From Pseudomaricurvus alkylphenolicus (GTDB lineage Bacteria; Pseudomonadota; Gammaproteobacteria; Pseudomonadales; Cellvibrionaceae), in assembly GCF_011683955.1 (NCBI RefSeq), contig NZ_JAAQPI010000021.1, positions 1-64,000 of the forward strand: a stretch of DNA of 64,000 bases, given 5' to 3'. Positions 16,996 to 25,138 of this stretch are shown piece after piece (the stretch's first letter is position 1; every line of letters begins with the position of its first letter). The notes below the pieces were generated by a model that worked only from the letters and a program-made list of their open reading frames with translations, ran no database searches and was not told the DNA's origin. Both the position numbers and the translations under genes were made by a program.

Positions 16996-19380
16996 ATGAA
17001 ACTGATACACCCCCTGAAAGCAACCCCTACTCTTCTGGCGCTAAGCTGCGCCTGTCTTCCCATCGCCGAGGCCATCAGTCAAGATGATGGTGTTCGTGGC
17101 CTAGAGGAAATTATCGTCACGGCGCAGAAGCGAGAGCAAAACCTTCAAGATACTCCAGTAGCCGTGACGGCGTTCGGTCAAACGGATCTGGAAAACAAGG
17201 GCATAGGAGATATCGCCGATATCGCTGATTTCACACCAAACCTCATGTTTGACAAAACCGCGCCCTTAAGCGGTGCATCAAGTGCCGCAGTGCTGTTTAT
17301 TCGAGGTGTCGGTCAGTCCAGTTTTCAAGTCACCGATGATCCCGGCGTGGGAACCTACGTAGATGGCGTCTACGTAGGCAGTTCTGTCGGTGGTGTTCTG
17401 GATGTCATCGATGTGCAGCGAATCGAAGTGCTTCGCGGTCCCCAGGGCACGCTGTTTGGGCGCAATACGATTGGTGGTGCGATTAATGTGACGACCAAGC
17501 GGCCGGCAGACGAACACCAAGGCAGTTTTGAGGTGACCGCAGGAAACTACAATCGCATCAATGTGAGGGCCAGCACGGATATTCCACTGACCGAGAACTT
17601 AAAAACCAAGTTCACCGCGGGCTACAAGAAGGCGGATGGTTGGGTAGATCTAGTGGCCAATTCGGAAGCTGGCAACGGCACTGAAAACCATCGCAGCCAG
17701 AAGACTCCCGGAGATGACAACGAAGGAGCGGCGCGTTTGGCTGTACTCTACACGCCAACTGACGAGCTGACTTTCTACGTGACTGCAGATGCCTCCAGAG
17801 TGCGTGAGGCATCTGCTGCGTCAACACTTCTTGGGGTCGGAAAGAACGCAAACGACCCCTCATTCGATGAAGTGGATGGTTTCTTTAACCGGGCCCCCGG
17901 AAGAGAGGACAGTGAATTCAGTGCAAATCACGGCATTCTTAACCTTGTTTATAACACCACTCAGGCCGCCACTACTGACATCCCCGGATACGGCACCGGA
18001 GTATTTTACGATGATCGCTGGATACCCGATAACCCCGCCAGAGAATCCTTCCGCACCGGCGTTAACGGCACCGACGTGGACACAACCGGCTTTTCAACAA
18101 CGGTGGAGTGGGATCTCAATGACAGCATTTCGCTAAAGTCCATTACCTCATTCCGGGAAGTTGAAGCTACGCTTAATCGAGACGCAGACGGCTCTCCGCT
18201 AACGATCGTTCACTGCTTTACCGATTTTGAACACGAACAATACTCTCAGGAGCTGCAACTGTCTGGGAACTCGGAGAACTTGAAGTGGTTGGCGGGTCTC
18301 TACTATTTCAAAGAGGATGCAACGGATCCCTACAGTTGCGAACTGCCGACCGGTCACCTGCTCTTGAAGGCTACGGTGGAAAACACCAGCGTCGCTGCAT
18401 TTGCCCAGGCAACTTACACTTTTTTGGATGATTTCAATATTACCTTCGGTCTAAGGTGGACCGAAGATGAAAAAACCATGAGCCCTGAGTTTGGTTTGGT
18501 GGAATCGTTTGATCGACCCGAAACCCTGGTGCCTAATCTGGTTGATGAAAACGGGAACCAAATTACCTATATCGAAGACAAATACGATGATGTCTCTCCC
18601 AGCTTCAGTATTGATTACCAGGTTACTGAAGAGCTGCTTCTTTACTACTCATACAAAGAAGGATTTAAGGGCGGCGGTTTCAGTTCTCGGACTCTGGTCC
18701 CCCGAAATGATGTCCTGCAATTCGACCCGGAAGAACTGTCAACCAATGAAATCGGTATAAAGTACGAAGGTTTCGACCGTCGACTTCGTGTCAACGCCGC
18801 AGCTTTCCTATCTGAGTACGAAGGCATTCAAGGAACACAGATCGAGTTCATTGCACCGGGCACACAGAATATCGGGGACTCTGAGATCGATGGTTTCGAA
18901 TTGGAAGTGACCGCGCTGCCCACTGATAACTTGATGGTAAACTTCACCGTTGCTTATCTCAATCATCGCTTCACGCATATTTCTGAAGTGTCGCCTCTGG
19001 TGTCTCCCGATGGATTTATTCAGCCCACCGATCAGCTGACTAACACACCAGAGTGGAGTTACACCGCCTCGTTTGATTACACCATTCCTGTGCCGTCTTT
19101 AAACGGCGAACTTGCGTTGCGCGCGGATTACTCTCACTACAGCACGGTGTGGAACGACGATCTGAATTCCACGGTGCTGAAGCAATCACCTTATGGCATC
19201 ACCAATGCTCAAATGGCGTTTATGTCGGATACCGGCGAATGGAGTTTTGTGATCTGGGGTAAAAACCTGACCGATGAAGAGTATATCGTCAGCGGAGACG
19301 ACAATATCTACGCGGGCTTCCGTGAAGCGAACTTTGGCGAGCCTAGAACCTACGGTGCGACCTTGAGACGCAGCTTCTAG
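16996..19380 (+). CDS. TonB-dependent outer membrane receptor
   Basis: ATG at 16996 follows GGAG at 16986. The 794-residue protein has a signal peptide (about 1-28), a TonB-box region EEIIVTAQKREQ, a plug (about 45-165 with DTPVAVTAF, FIRGVG, VDGVYVG and VEVLRGPQGTLFGRNTIGGAIN) and a 22-strand barrel that ends in the family signature GKNLTDEEY and a C-terminal Phe. It imports an unknown ligand across the outer membrane using TonB energy. It follows the reductase gene by 45 bp, so it probably brings in the substrate of this operon; an intrinsic terminator follows. Confidence 0.92.
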   Translation: MKLIHPLKATPTLLALSCACLPIAEAISQDDGVRGLEEIIVTAQKREQNLQDTPVAVTAFGQTDLENKGIGDIADIADFTPNLMFDKTAPLSGASSAAVLFIRGVGQSSFQVTDDPGVGTYVDGVYVGSSVGGVLDVIDVQRIEVLRGPQGTLFGRNTIGGAINVTTKRPADEHQGSFEVTAGNYNRINVRASTDIPLTENLKTKFTAGYKKADGWVDLVANSEAGNGTENHRSQKTPGDDNEGAARLAVLYTPTDELTFYVTADASRVREASAASTLLGVGKNANDPSFDEVDGFFNRAPGREDSEFSANHGILNLVYNTTQAATTDIPGYGTGVFYDDRWIPDNPARESFRTGVNGTDVDTTGFSTTVEWDLNDSISLKSITSFREVEATLNRDADGSPLTIVHCFTDFEHEQYSQELQLSGNSENLKWLAGLYYFKEDATDPYSCELPTGHLLLKATVENTSVAAFAQATYTFLDDFNITFGLRWTEDEKTMSPEFGLVESFDRPETLVPNLVDENGNQITYIEDKYDDVSPSFSIDYQVTEELLLYYSYKEGFKGGGFSSRTLVPRNDVLQFDPEELSTNEIGIKYEGFDRRLRVNAAAFLSEYEGIQGTQIEFIAPGTQNIGDSEIDGFELEVTALPTDNLMVNFTVAYLNHRFTHISEVSPLVSPDGFIQPTDQLTNTPEWSYTASFDYTIPVPSLNGELALRADYSHYSTVWNDDLNSTVLKQSPYGITNAQMAFMSDTGEWSFVIWGKNLTDEEYIVSGDDNIYAGFREANFGEPRTYGATLRRSF

Positions 19381-19437
19381 CTTTTGCTCAGTGGTGCGAA
19401 CTGCTCCAGCGTTTGTTGTCAAGCCGTTCGCGATTTC

Positions 19438-19470
19438 GAAGAGCCCGGCTTTGGGCTCTTCTCTTTTTGC
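19438..19470 (+). terminator. intrinsic terminator after the TonB receptor gene
   Basis: Perfect 9-bp stem GAAGAGCCC / GGGCTCTTC (19438-19446 and 19453-19461) with a GGCTTT loop, followed by TCTTTTTG. It separates the receptor gene from the aldehyde dehydrogenase gene. Confidence 0.88.
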
Positions 19471-19519
19471 TTGTTATTGCGCGCTGCAATCAAAGACCAA
19501 CTATCCAGAAGGGGGCATC

Positions 19520-20899
19520 ATGTCCAGTGAAGTTCAAACGATTGATGAGTTATACCGCGTAGCTGAAAACGCTGCGGAGCAATTTTCCAAGTACACCTTG
19601 ACGCAAGTGGAGGCCATTGTACATGCGGTGGCCAACGCTGCGGCTGATAAGGCTGAATACTATGCGCGATGGGCGGTTCGCGAAACCGGCTATGGCAGCG
19701 TCGATGCCAAAACCGCAAAAAACATCGCAACCTCAACCGGCTTGGTTGAAAACTATAACCTGGCGGATTATGTGTCGCCAAAGATAGATCAAGTCAAGAA
19801 GATGATCGCAATTCCCAAGCCTGCCGGTGTTGTGATCGCTCCCATGCCCTGTACCAACCCCATTATGACGGTTAATTTCAAGGTGATCGCTAACTTGATT
19901 GCGAGAAATTCCGTCATTTTGTGCCCGCACCCCGCCGCCAAGGAATGTTGTGTGGATGCGGCTGACTTTTTGGCGGAAGTCGCTGAACAAGCCGGCGCCC
20001 CCAAGGGTTGCATTCAGATTCTTCGAGTCCCTAGCATAGAGATGGTGGGGCAGATGATGCGCTCGCCTCGAACCAGCCTGATTATGGCAACGGGTGGTCC
20101 GGACTTGGTTCATGCTGCCTACAGCTCTGGAAACCCTGCGGTAGGCGTGGGACCGGCCAACGTTCCCTGCTACGTACATGAATCAGCCGACATTAAACGC
20201 GCTGGATCGTCGGCGGTGATTGGGAATAGCTTCGATAATTCTCTGCCTTGTACTTGCGAGTCAGTGGTGATCGCTGACAGGTCAATTAGTGAAGCACTAA
20301 AACGCGTTATCGCCGACAACGGAGGCTGGTTCGCTGAGGGCGAAAGTAACGAAAAACTGAGGGAGTTCTTATTTCCTAATGGTGTCTCCAATCCGGCCGC
20401 TCTGGGTAAGAGTCCCCAATGGATCGGCTATCAAGCGGGTGTCAATGTTCCTGATAACGCCCTGTCAATCGTCTTTGAAATCGACCATATTGGTATGGAC
20501 GAACCCGTTAGTAAGGAGAAGATGTTTCCCGTTCTGGGTTTTTACCGCATCGATGGTGGAGCGGCAGAGGGCATCGCCAGCGCCCTGGACATGTTGGATC
20601 TTATGGGCAAGGGACATTCCGCTGTGATCCATTGCGAAGACCCGAAGGTTGTCGCCAACTACAGTATGGCATTGCCTGTCTGTCGCCTCGCCGTAAACAC
20701 ACCGGGCATGACGGGGTCGGCTGGAATGACAACCAACCTTTGCCCAACGGGCGCTGTGGGTACCGGGTTCTGGGGTGGAAGCTCCACCGATGAAAACATC
20801 GGACCTCAGCATCTGGTTCAATACACCTACGTTGCCTACGACAGCGATGAGTCCGTAGTCATGGGCAGCATTGAACAGGCACTACCGCAAGCGATGTAG
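19520..20899 (+). CDS. CoA-acylating aldehyde dehydrogenase
   Basis: Start at ATG 19520, preceded by AGAAGGGGG; the longer frame runs back through the terminator and is wrong. The 459-residue protein is the size and style of EutE/SucD-type acylating aldehyde dehydrogenases, which convert aldehydes plus CoA and NAD to acyl-CoA. The catalytic cysteine lies in FDNSLPCTCESVVI (about residues 238-251; first Cys likely). Cofactor region AIPKPAGVVIAPMPCTNP and AATGGPDLV-like MATGGPDLVHAAY are clear, and there is no catalytic Glu of the hydrolytic class. It closes the molybdoenzyme cluster and could feed the product into acyl-CoA metabolism. Confidence 0.87.
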   Translation: MSSEVQTIDELYRVAENAAEQFSKYTLTQVEAIVHAVANAAADKAEYYARWAVRETGYGSVDAKTAKNIATSTGLVENYNLADYVSPKIDQVKKMIAIPKPAGVVIAPMPCTNPIMTVNFKVIANLIARNSVILCPHPAAKECCVDAADFLAEVAEQAGAPKGCIQILRVPSIEMVGQMMRSPRTSLIMATGGPDLVHAAYSSGNPAVGVGPANVPCYVHESADIKRAGSSAVIGNSFDNSLPCTCESVVIADRSISEALKRVIADNGGWFAEGESNEKLREFLFPNGVSNPAALGKSPQWIGYQAGVNVPDNALSIVFEIDHIGMDEPVSKEKMFPVLGFYRIDGGAAEGIASALDMLDLMGKGHSAVIHCEDPKVVANYSMALPVCRLAVNTPGMTGSAGMTTNLCPTGAVGTGFWGGSSTDENIGPQHLVQYTYVAYDSDESVVMGSIEQALPQAM

Positions 20900-21046
20900 A
20901 AATCCCCCGGATGGTCCATTGCTTTGAATTGAGCCTGCCGATTAACGTTGATGCAGCGGTAGGCTTGTTCACCTATAGCAGCAGATTGGAGGCTGTCGTC
21001 ATCCTTACCTTCTTGGTAAAATCCCCACTTTTACTTTGGCAGAAGA

Positions 21047-21694
21047 ATGACCAGATCTTTGCAGAAAACCAGCCCAGTTTTGGACGGGGCAGACTCCGTT
21101 GTGGTCCTCGACTTTGAAACCACCGGGCTGTCACCCACACAAGGGGATCGTGCGATTGAAATCGGAGCGGTACTGATTGAGCACGGGCAAATAACCGACC
21201 GCTTTCAACAGCTGATGAATCCTGGCTTTCGCATTAGTGGTTTTATTGAAAATTACACCGGCATTACCCAAGAAATGCTGGAATCTGCACCGCCGTGTGA
21301 AGAGGTGATGGCACAATTTGCGGACTTTATTGGAGACCATAACCTGGTCGCTCACAACGCCTCCTTTGACCGCCGCTTTTTGGATGCCGAGTTGGGGTTT
21401 ATCCAGCGGGATTATGGGGGCGGCTTCGCCTGTTCCATGTTGATTGCCAGGCGGCTGTACCAGGAAGCCCCCAGCCATAAACTGGGTGTACTGGTGGATT
21501 ATAAAAATATCCCCAATGATGGGGTGTTTCACCGGGCTTTAGCCGATTCCGAGATGACGGCCAGGTTGTGGTTGTTGATGCTGGAAGATATCAAGGAGCA
21601 ATACAGCATCGCTCCTGTCTCGTTTGGGTTGATGCAGGAAGTGTCCCAAAAACCCAAAGCCTCGGTAGCGCGTTTTTTGCGTGCTCAAGCATAG
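21047..21694 (+). CDS. 3'-5' exonuclease, DnaQ-like
   Basis: The 215-residue protein is a single DEDDh exonuclease domain: [12 protein letters not shown] (ExoI, Asp and Glu), [14 protein letters not shown] (ExoII) and [13 protein letters not shown] (ExoIII with His and Asp). It resembles the epsilon subunit of DNA polymerase III but lacks the long C-terminal polymerase-binding tail. A role in DNA repair or RNA trimming is likely. An in-frame alternative start exists upstream, but the ATG at 21047 begins right before the domain. Confidence 0.9.
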   Translation: MTRSLQKTSPVLDGADSVVVLDFETTGLSPTQGDRAIEIGAVLIEHGQITDRFQQLMNPGFRISGFIENYTGITQEMLESAPPCEEVMAQFADFIGDHNLVAHNASFDRRFLDAELGFIQRDYGGGFACSMLIARRLYQEAPSHKLGVLVDYKNIPNDGVFHRALADSEMTARLWLLMLEDIKEQYSIAPVSFGLMQEVSQKPKASVARFLRAQA

Positions 21695-21736
21695 GGGTGG
21701 AGCCACTATTAATACGGGTCAACGATAGGAGTGCCT

Positions 21737-21853
21737 ATGCCCAGTGACGACTATCAGTGGGAAGCCGACCAAAAGGGATATGAGGTCGAGACCCTACAGG
21801 CGCCCCCCTGTATGACCGGCAGCGGAAGTTCCGGGGGCGGCGGCTGTGTCTAA
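21737..21853 (+). CDS. small peptide, 38 residues, Gly/Ser-rich C terminus with Cys
   Basis: ATG at 21737 has AGGAG 5 bp upstream, a good ribosome binding site. The product begins MPSDDYQWEADQKGY, continues EVETLQAPPCM, and ends TGSGSSGGGGCV. Its stop codon overlaps the GTG start of the next gene by 8 bp, which suggests coupled translation. No family is recognised. The acidic-aromatic front and flexible Gly-rich Cys tail could suit a peptide that is modified or anchored, but that is only a guess. Confidence 0.5.
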   Translation: MPSDDYQWEADQKGYEVETLQAPPCMTGSGSSGGGGCV

Positions 21854-22427
21854 CGGGAAACGTCGCATTTCGCGACTCATTCTTGTTCTCTTATCATCAG
21901 TCTGGTTCTTTCCCGTCAGCTGTACTTCAATCTCGGTGGTATCCAGCCAGATCTTGAGTCAGCTCGACACCAGAGACATCCGTGCCGGTGAAACGCCCTA
22001 TCCAATATTCCGCGTGCTGCTCCGTCATACCAAGACTGGTGAACTCACCAGCGTGCCCCTGGGGCAATATGCAGACTATCTATCCAATCATTCTGAATAT
22101 CATCTGCAGCTGCCCGAAGGCGATGGAGAATATTGGTATGAGGATAACAACGACCCAGGAGCGGAGTTCTTTATTCACTACCAAGTGAGCTTCGATGAGA
22201 ATGGGCATCCCATCGTGAAGTGCCAATATTCTGATATGGATTACCCAGCCTGGTGGCAGTATCGGGTGATGGGAGATCAGGTGGAGCCGATTTATTCGGG
22301 GATGTTTCATATGGGGCACGCGCTATCCGGAGTGATCCCAGGATTCGCAATCGCCTCGATCATCTATTGGATTGCAGGGCGTATTAGGAAAACCAAACGG
22401 GAATCCACCAACGGTGAACCTAAGTGA
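21846..22427 (+). CDS. membrane-associated hypothetical protein
   Basis: GTG start at 21846 inside the preceding small gene. The 193-residue product has an N-terminal signal or anchor helix (about 10-27, with VSCTS, a possible lipobox-like Cys), a soluble domain (about 40-150) with many aromatic residues (GEYWYEDNNDPGAEFFIHY, DMDYPAWWQY) and a C-terminal membrane helix (about 158-180) followed by a basic tail. The family is not recognised. Confidence 0.6.
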   Translation: MSNGKRRISRLILVLLSSVWFFPVSCTSISVVSSQILSQLDTRDIRAGETPYPIFRVLLRHTKTGELTSVPLGQYADYLSNHSEYHLQLPEGDGEYWYEDNNDPGAEFFIHYQVSFDENGHPIVKCQYSDMDYPAWWQYRVMGDQVEPIYSGMFHMGHALSGVIPGFAIASIIYWIAGRIRKTKRESTNGEPK

Positions 22428-22838
22428 TTTGGCATATTGTTAGGCTCCGTCGCAATGGCTTGACCCACAGTTCTACCCCCTCACATTCACACGACGCAAA
22501 CAGATCCTCAATAGCTTTGGCCGTAGTTCAGACGGCAAATTGAAAGTTGCAGGCTTCTGGCCAAGCATAAAATCAACTCACCTTTATAGCCGGCAGTATA
22601 AAATATGCTCAAATATGAAAAACCGGATACCGACGAATCCACTTGTGCCCTCTTCTTCCGTTCCCGTTACCAGGAAAGCAGGTGCTTAGTGGCGCCCAAG
22701 TAAGCATGTTAGATAAGTTTCTTACTTTATTTCAGGAAAAAGTATGGATTTTCTCAAATCCCGTTTTTATACTCGAAACCGCACAGAGGGATGATGTGCA
22801 CATTCAAACCAGCCATTGTAAACATAAGGACTGTGTCT
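22428..22838. other. intergenic stretch, nothing recognised
   Basis: About 410 bp with no supported gene, repeat or strong hairpin; it includes the leader of the CsrA-like gene. Confidence 0.4.
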
Positions 22839-23093
22839 ATGGTATTTATCGATTGTAAAGTCGGTGAAGCAATTCACATCGGCGACGACATTATTGTCAC
22901 CCCCCTTTCAGTATCAACATCGAACATCACATTCAAAGTGGAAACCATCGTTCGAGTACAGCCCCAGAATACGGCAGTATTTCTGAAGCTTCTCGGATCG
23001 AAGGAAGGTGCTGTAGGCAGAGGGAGACCAAAGAAGAAAAAAACAGCAAGGCTTCTTGGGCTCAGAAAGCGGTCCAAATACAAGCCCCATTAG
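22839..23093 (+). CDS. CsrA-like domain protein with C-terminal AT-hook
   Basis: ATG at 22839 with AAGGA 9 bp before it. The 84-residue product begins MVFIDCKVGEAIHIGDDIIV, which lines up with the start of CsrA/RsmA (VGE, IGD, then a V-T-L strand). The CsrA fold thus seems present to about residue 50, but the RNA-contacting Arg residues near the start and in the VHREE segment are replaced (DCK, VQPQN). Residues 60-68 are GRGRPKKKK, a textbook AT-hook for AT-rich DNA, and the tail to 84 stays very basic (LRKRSKYK). Canonical CsrA is about 61 residues and has no such tail. It may bind DNA or structured RNA in a new way. Confidence 0.6.
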   Translation: MVFIDCKVGEAIHIGDDIIVTPLSVSTSNITFKVETIVRVQPQNTAVFLKLLGSKEGAVGRGRPKKKKTARLLGLRKRSKYKPH

Positions 23094-23299
23094 CGGTCTT
23101 CACAGCCTCCATACCGAGGAATTTTCAGACCTTGATGATGATGGGTCGCTCAGTTTTGTATATCCACGCGCGTCACCTGGTAGAGGAGTACTCGCTCGGC
23201 GGGCACCCGTCATCTTTTCTGTAGCCCTCAAGGGATGCCTGCCTTTCAAGGAAGTGTCGGAAGATGACGAGGGGCGTTTTCGCCAGACTGACGTCGGAA

Positions 23300-23641
23300 T
23301 CAGTCTGCATTATATTGCGCTGAATCCTCCGCCGCCCTCCTCACATGCAAGCTATCCAGCGCCGCTTGTCTTTGTTCGGCATCACCTCGGTGATAGGCCA
23401 CGAGCATATCCGCCACGTCGTCTTCTTCGCAGAACAAGTAACACGTCGGCACGTTGAGTTCTTGAGCAATGCTTTGTGCGATCTCATAGTCCGGTGAGTG
23501 AACTCCCTTTTCGTATTGATTCATACGGGCACTGGCTGACAACGCATCAATGCCTGCTCGGATCCCCAGCTCACGCTGAGACAGGCCGGCATGGGTTCGT
23601 GCTTGTTTTAATCGTTTGGTAAAAGGGGATACGCTGTTCAT
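23300..23641 (-). CDS. XRE-family helix-turn-helix regulator
   Basis: The 113-residue protein has an N-terminal lambda-repressor-type domain: FTKRLKQARTHAGLSQRELG, then RAGIDALSASARMNQYEKGVHSP, with the usual LSQRELG second helix and YEKG turn. The C-terminal 45 residues (NVPTCYLFCEEDDVADMLVA and on) resemble the short tails of phage-type repressors. A small insertion DALSAS sits between the helices. It stands alone on the minus strand; target unknown. Confidence 0.85.
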   Translation of the reverse strand: MNSVSPFTKRLKQARTHAGLSQRELGIRAGIDALSASARMNQYEKGVHSPDYEIAQSIAQELNVPTCYLFCEEDDVADMLVAYHRGDAEQRQAALDSLHVRRAAEDSAQYNAD

Positions 23642-23758
23642 TCCGTTGTAGCTACTGGACCGGGGCCTATAGGGTAGCCGAGACAGGCTGTTCTTTGAAG
23701 AAAAAATACACTCTGGATGACAAAGTTCGGCGGAAGAACTAAGAGATGCTTAGCAAAT

Positions 23759-25123
23759 TTACAGGTGACGATGGGGCGCTCCTGCGCGCTCCCATTGACT
23801 TGCACTGATCCTATTCATCAAAGGCAGGCTGATTAATACCCTAAGCCCACCCTCCTCCCGGTTCTCCAGTCGGAAGCTGCCATCGTGAAGATCAATAATC
23901 TCCCGACATAGCGGCAACCCGATACCACTGCCTTCTTTCTTAGTAGTATAGAAAGGCACCAGTGCCTGAGACATGACCTCCGAGTTCATGCCGCTGCCTC
24001 TGTCGGAAACCGAAATATGTGAGTGCTCCTCTGAATGCCAAACCTTTATTCTGACATCGCTGTCGGGAGAACCTGATTCCTTGGCATTTTTAAGCAGATT
24101 CACCAGGACTTGCTGAATCTGCGTGGCATCAAAGTAGCCTGGCGTCGACGGTAACGCCGTTTCATCGAGTTCAAAATGCGAAATTCTCTTCAGAGACTCA
24201 AAGAGCTCTGACCATGGTACGAGTTGCCGATCAGGCTTGGGCAGCTTGACCACATTGGCATAACTGCTCACAAATCGGCTCAGGTGTTCACTGCGTTCCG
24301 AGATGGTATCCAGTATCTCCCTGAGGTATTCATAACGCTGCTTTTCGATGGCAACCTTGCCCGAATGGGCCATGGAAGAGATAGGAGCGAGTGAGTTGTT
24401 GAGTTCATGACTGATAACACGGATCACCTTCTTCCAGGTATTGAGCTCTTGACGCTGAAGTTCGCGGGTGAGCTTTTTGATCAGCAGAAGTCGATGTTCA
24501 AGTGAGTTGAGTACAAAGCGACCGTGACTCAGATGATAGGTTTCCTGTACGCCATTGTCCTCCAATGTGAACAATCCGTCCTGACCACTGCGGATCAATT
24601 CGCCGACGATCGGAGGTATTACGTCCAGCAATGGCCCCAGCTTCAAACCTGTAATGGCTTTGCCAGCATTGACAATATGCCGAGCCATGGCATTGGAGTA
24701 AACAATCGTGCCGTTGTGATCAGTGAGTATCAGCGAGAGGGAGGTGTTCTGAATCACCGTGTCCAACAACAGTTCACGCTGGTAAATGGTTTGACGTTCC
24801 TTACGCAGCTTTTCCGTAACGGTGTTGTAAACACCCAGTATATCGTCGATCTGGTCGCGATCGGATTTTGCCAGGCTTACGCTGAAATCGTTGTCCAACA
24901 GATTATGCAGACCGTTGTGCAATGCCTCCAGGCGGGTTCTGTCATGGCGGCTGTGCCACCGATGGAGGATAAAGCTGAGCAACAGAGAAACGATCACAGC
25001 GGCGGCCAGCCCCAACCACTCGAAACCCAGTCTGGCACCAATGCTGTAGAACGTCAGTGCCGTTATGAGAGTGGTTAGCCAGAGGCCTATGACCGACTGA
25101 ATGTCGCGCGGGGTCAGTTGCAT
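23759..25123 (-). CDS. sensor histidine kinase, NtrY-like
   Basis: The 454-residue kinase has two membrane helices (about 13-30 and 36-53) with almost no periplasmic loop. A HAMP-like coiled region follows, then a PAS domain (about 105-205, LILTDHNGTIVYSNAMARHI), a dimerisation helix with the phosphorylated His in VISHELNNSLAPI, and an ATPase domain with NLLKNAKES, SDRGSGM and GSGIGLPLC. It likely senses a membrane or cytoplasmic signal and phosphorylates the regulator encoded directly upstream in the same operon (15-bp gap). Confidence 0.9.
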   Translation of the reverse strand: MQLTPRDIQSVIGLWLTTLITALTFYSIGARLGFEWLGLAAAVIVSLLLSFILHRWHSRHDRTRLEALHNGLHNLLDNDFSVSLAKSDRDQIDDILGVYNTVTEKLRKERQTIYQRELLLDTVIQNTSLSLILTDHNGTIVYSNAMARHIVNAGKAITGLKLGPLLDVIPPIVGELIRSGQDGLFTLEDNGVQETYHLSHGRFVLNSLEHRLLLIKKLTRELQRQELNTWKKVIRVISHELNNSLAPISSMAHSGKVAIEKQRYEYLREILDTISERSEHLSRFVSSYANVVKLPKPDRQLVPWSELFESLKRISHFELDETALPSTPGYFDATQIQQVLVNLLKNAKESGSPDSDVRIKVWHSEEHSHISVSDRGSGMNSEVMSQALVPFYTTKKEGSGIGLPLCREIIDLHDGSFRLENREEGGLRVLISLPLMNRISASQWERAGAPHRHL

Positions 25124-25138
25124 AACAGAGGACCTGAC

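Noticed and set aside
23056-23457. 133-codon plus-strand frame overlapping the XRE gene
   Set aside because: It overlaps a well-supported minus-strand regulator and the end of the CsrA-like gene, and has biased Pro/Arg composition.
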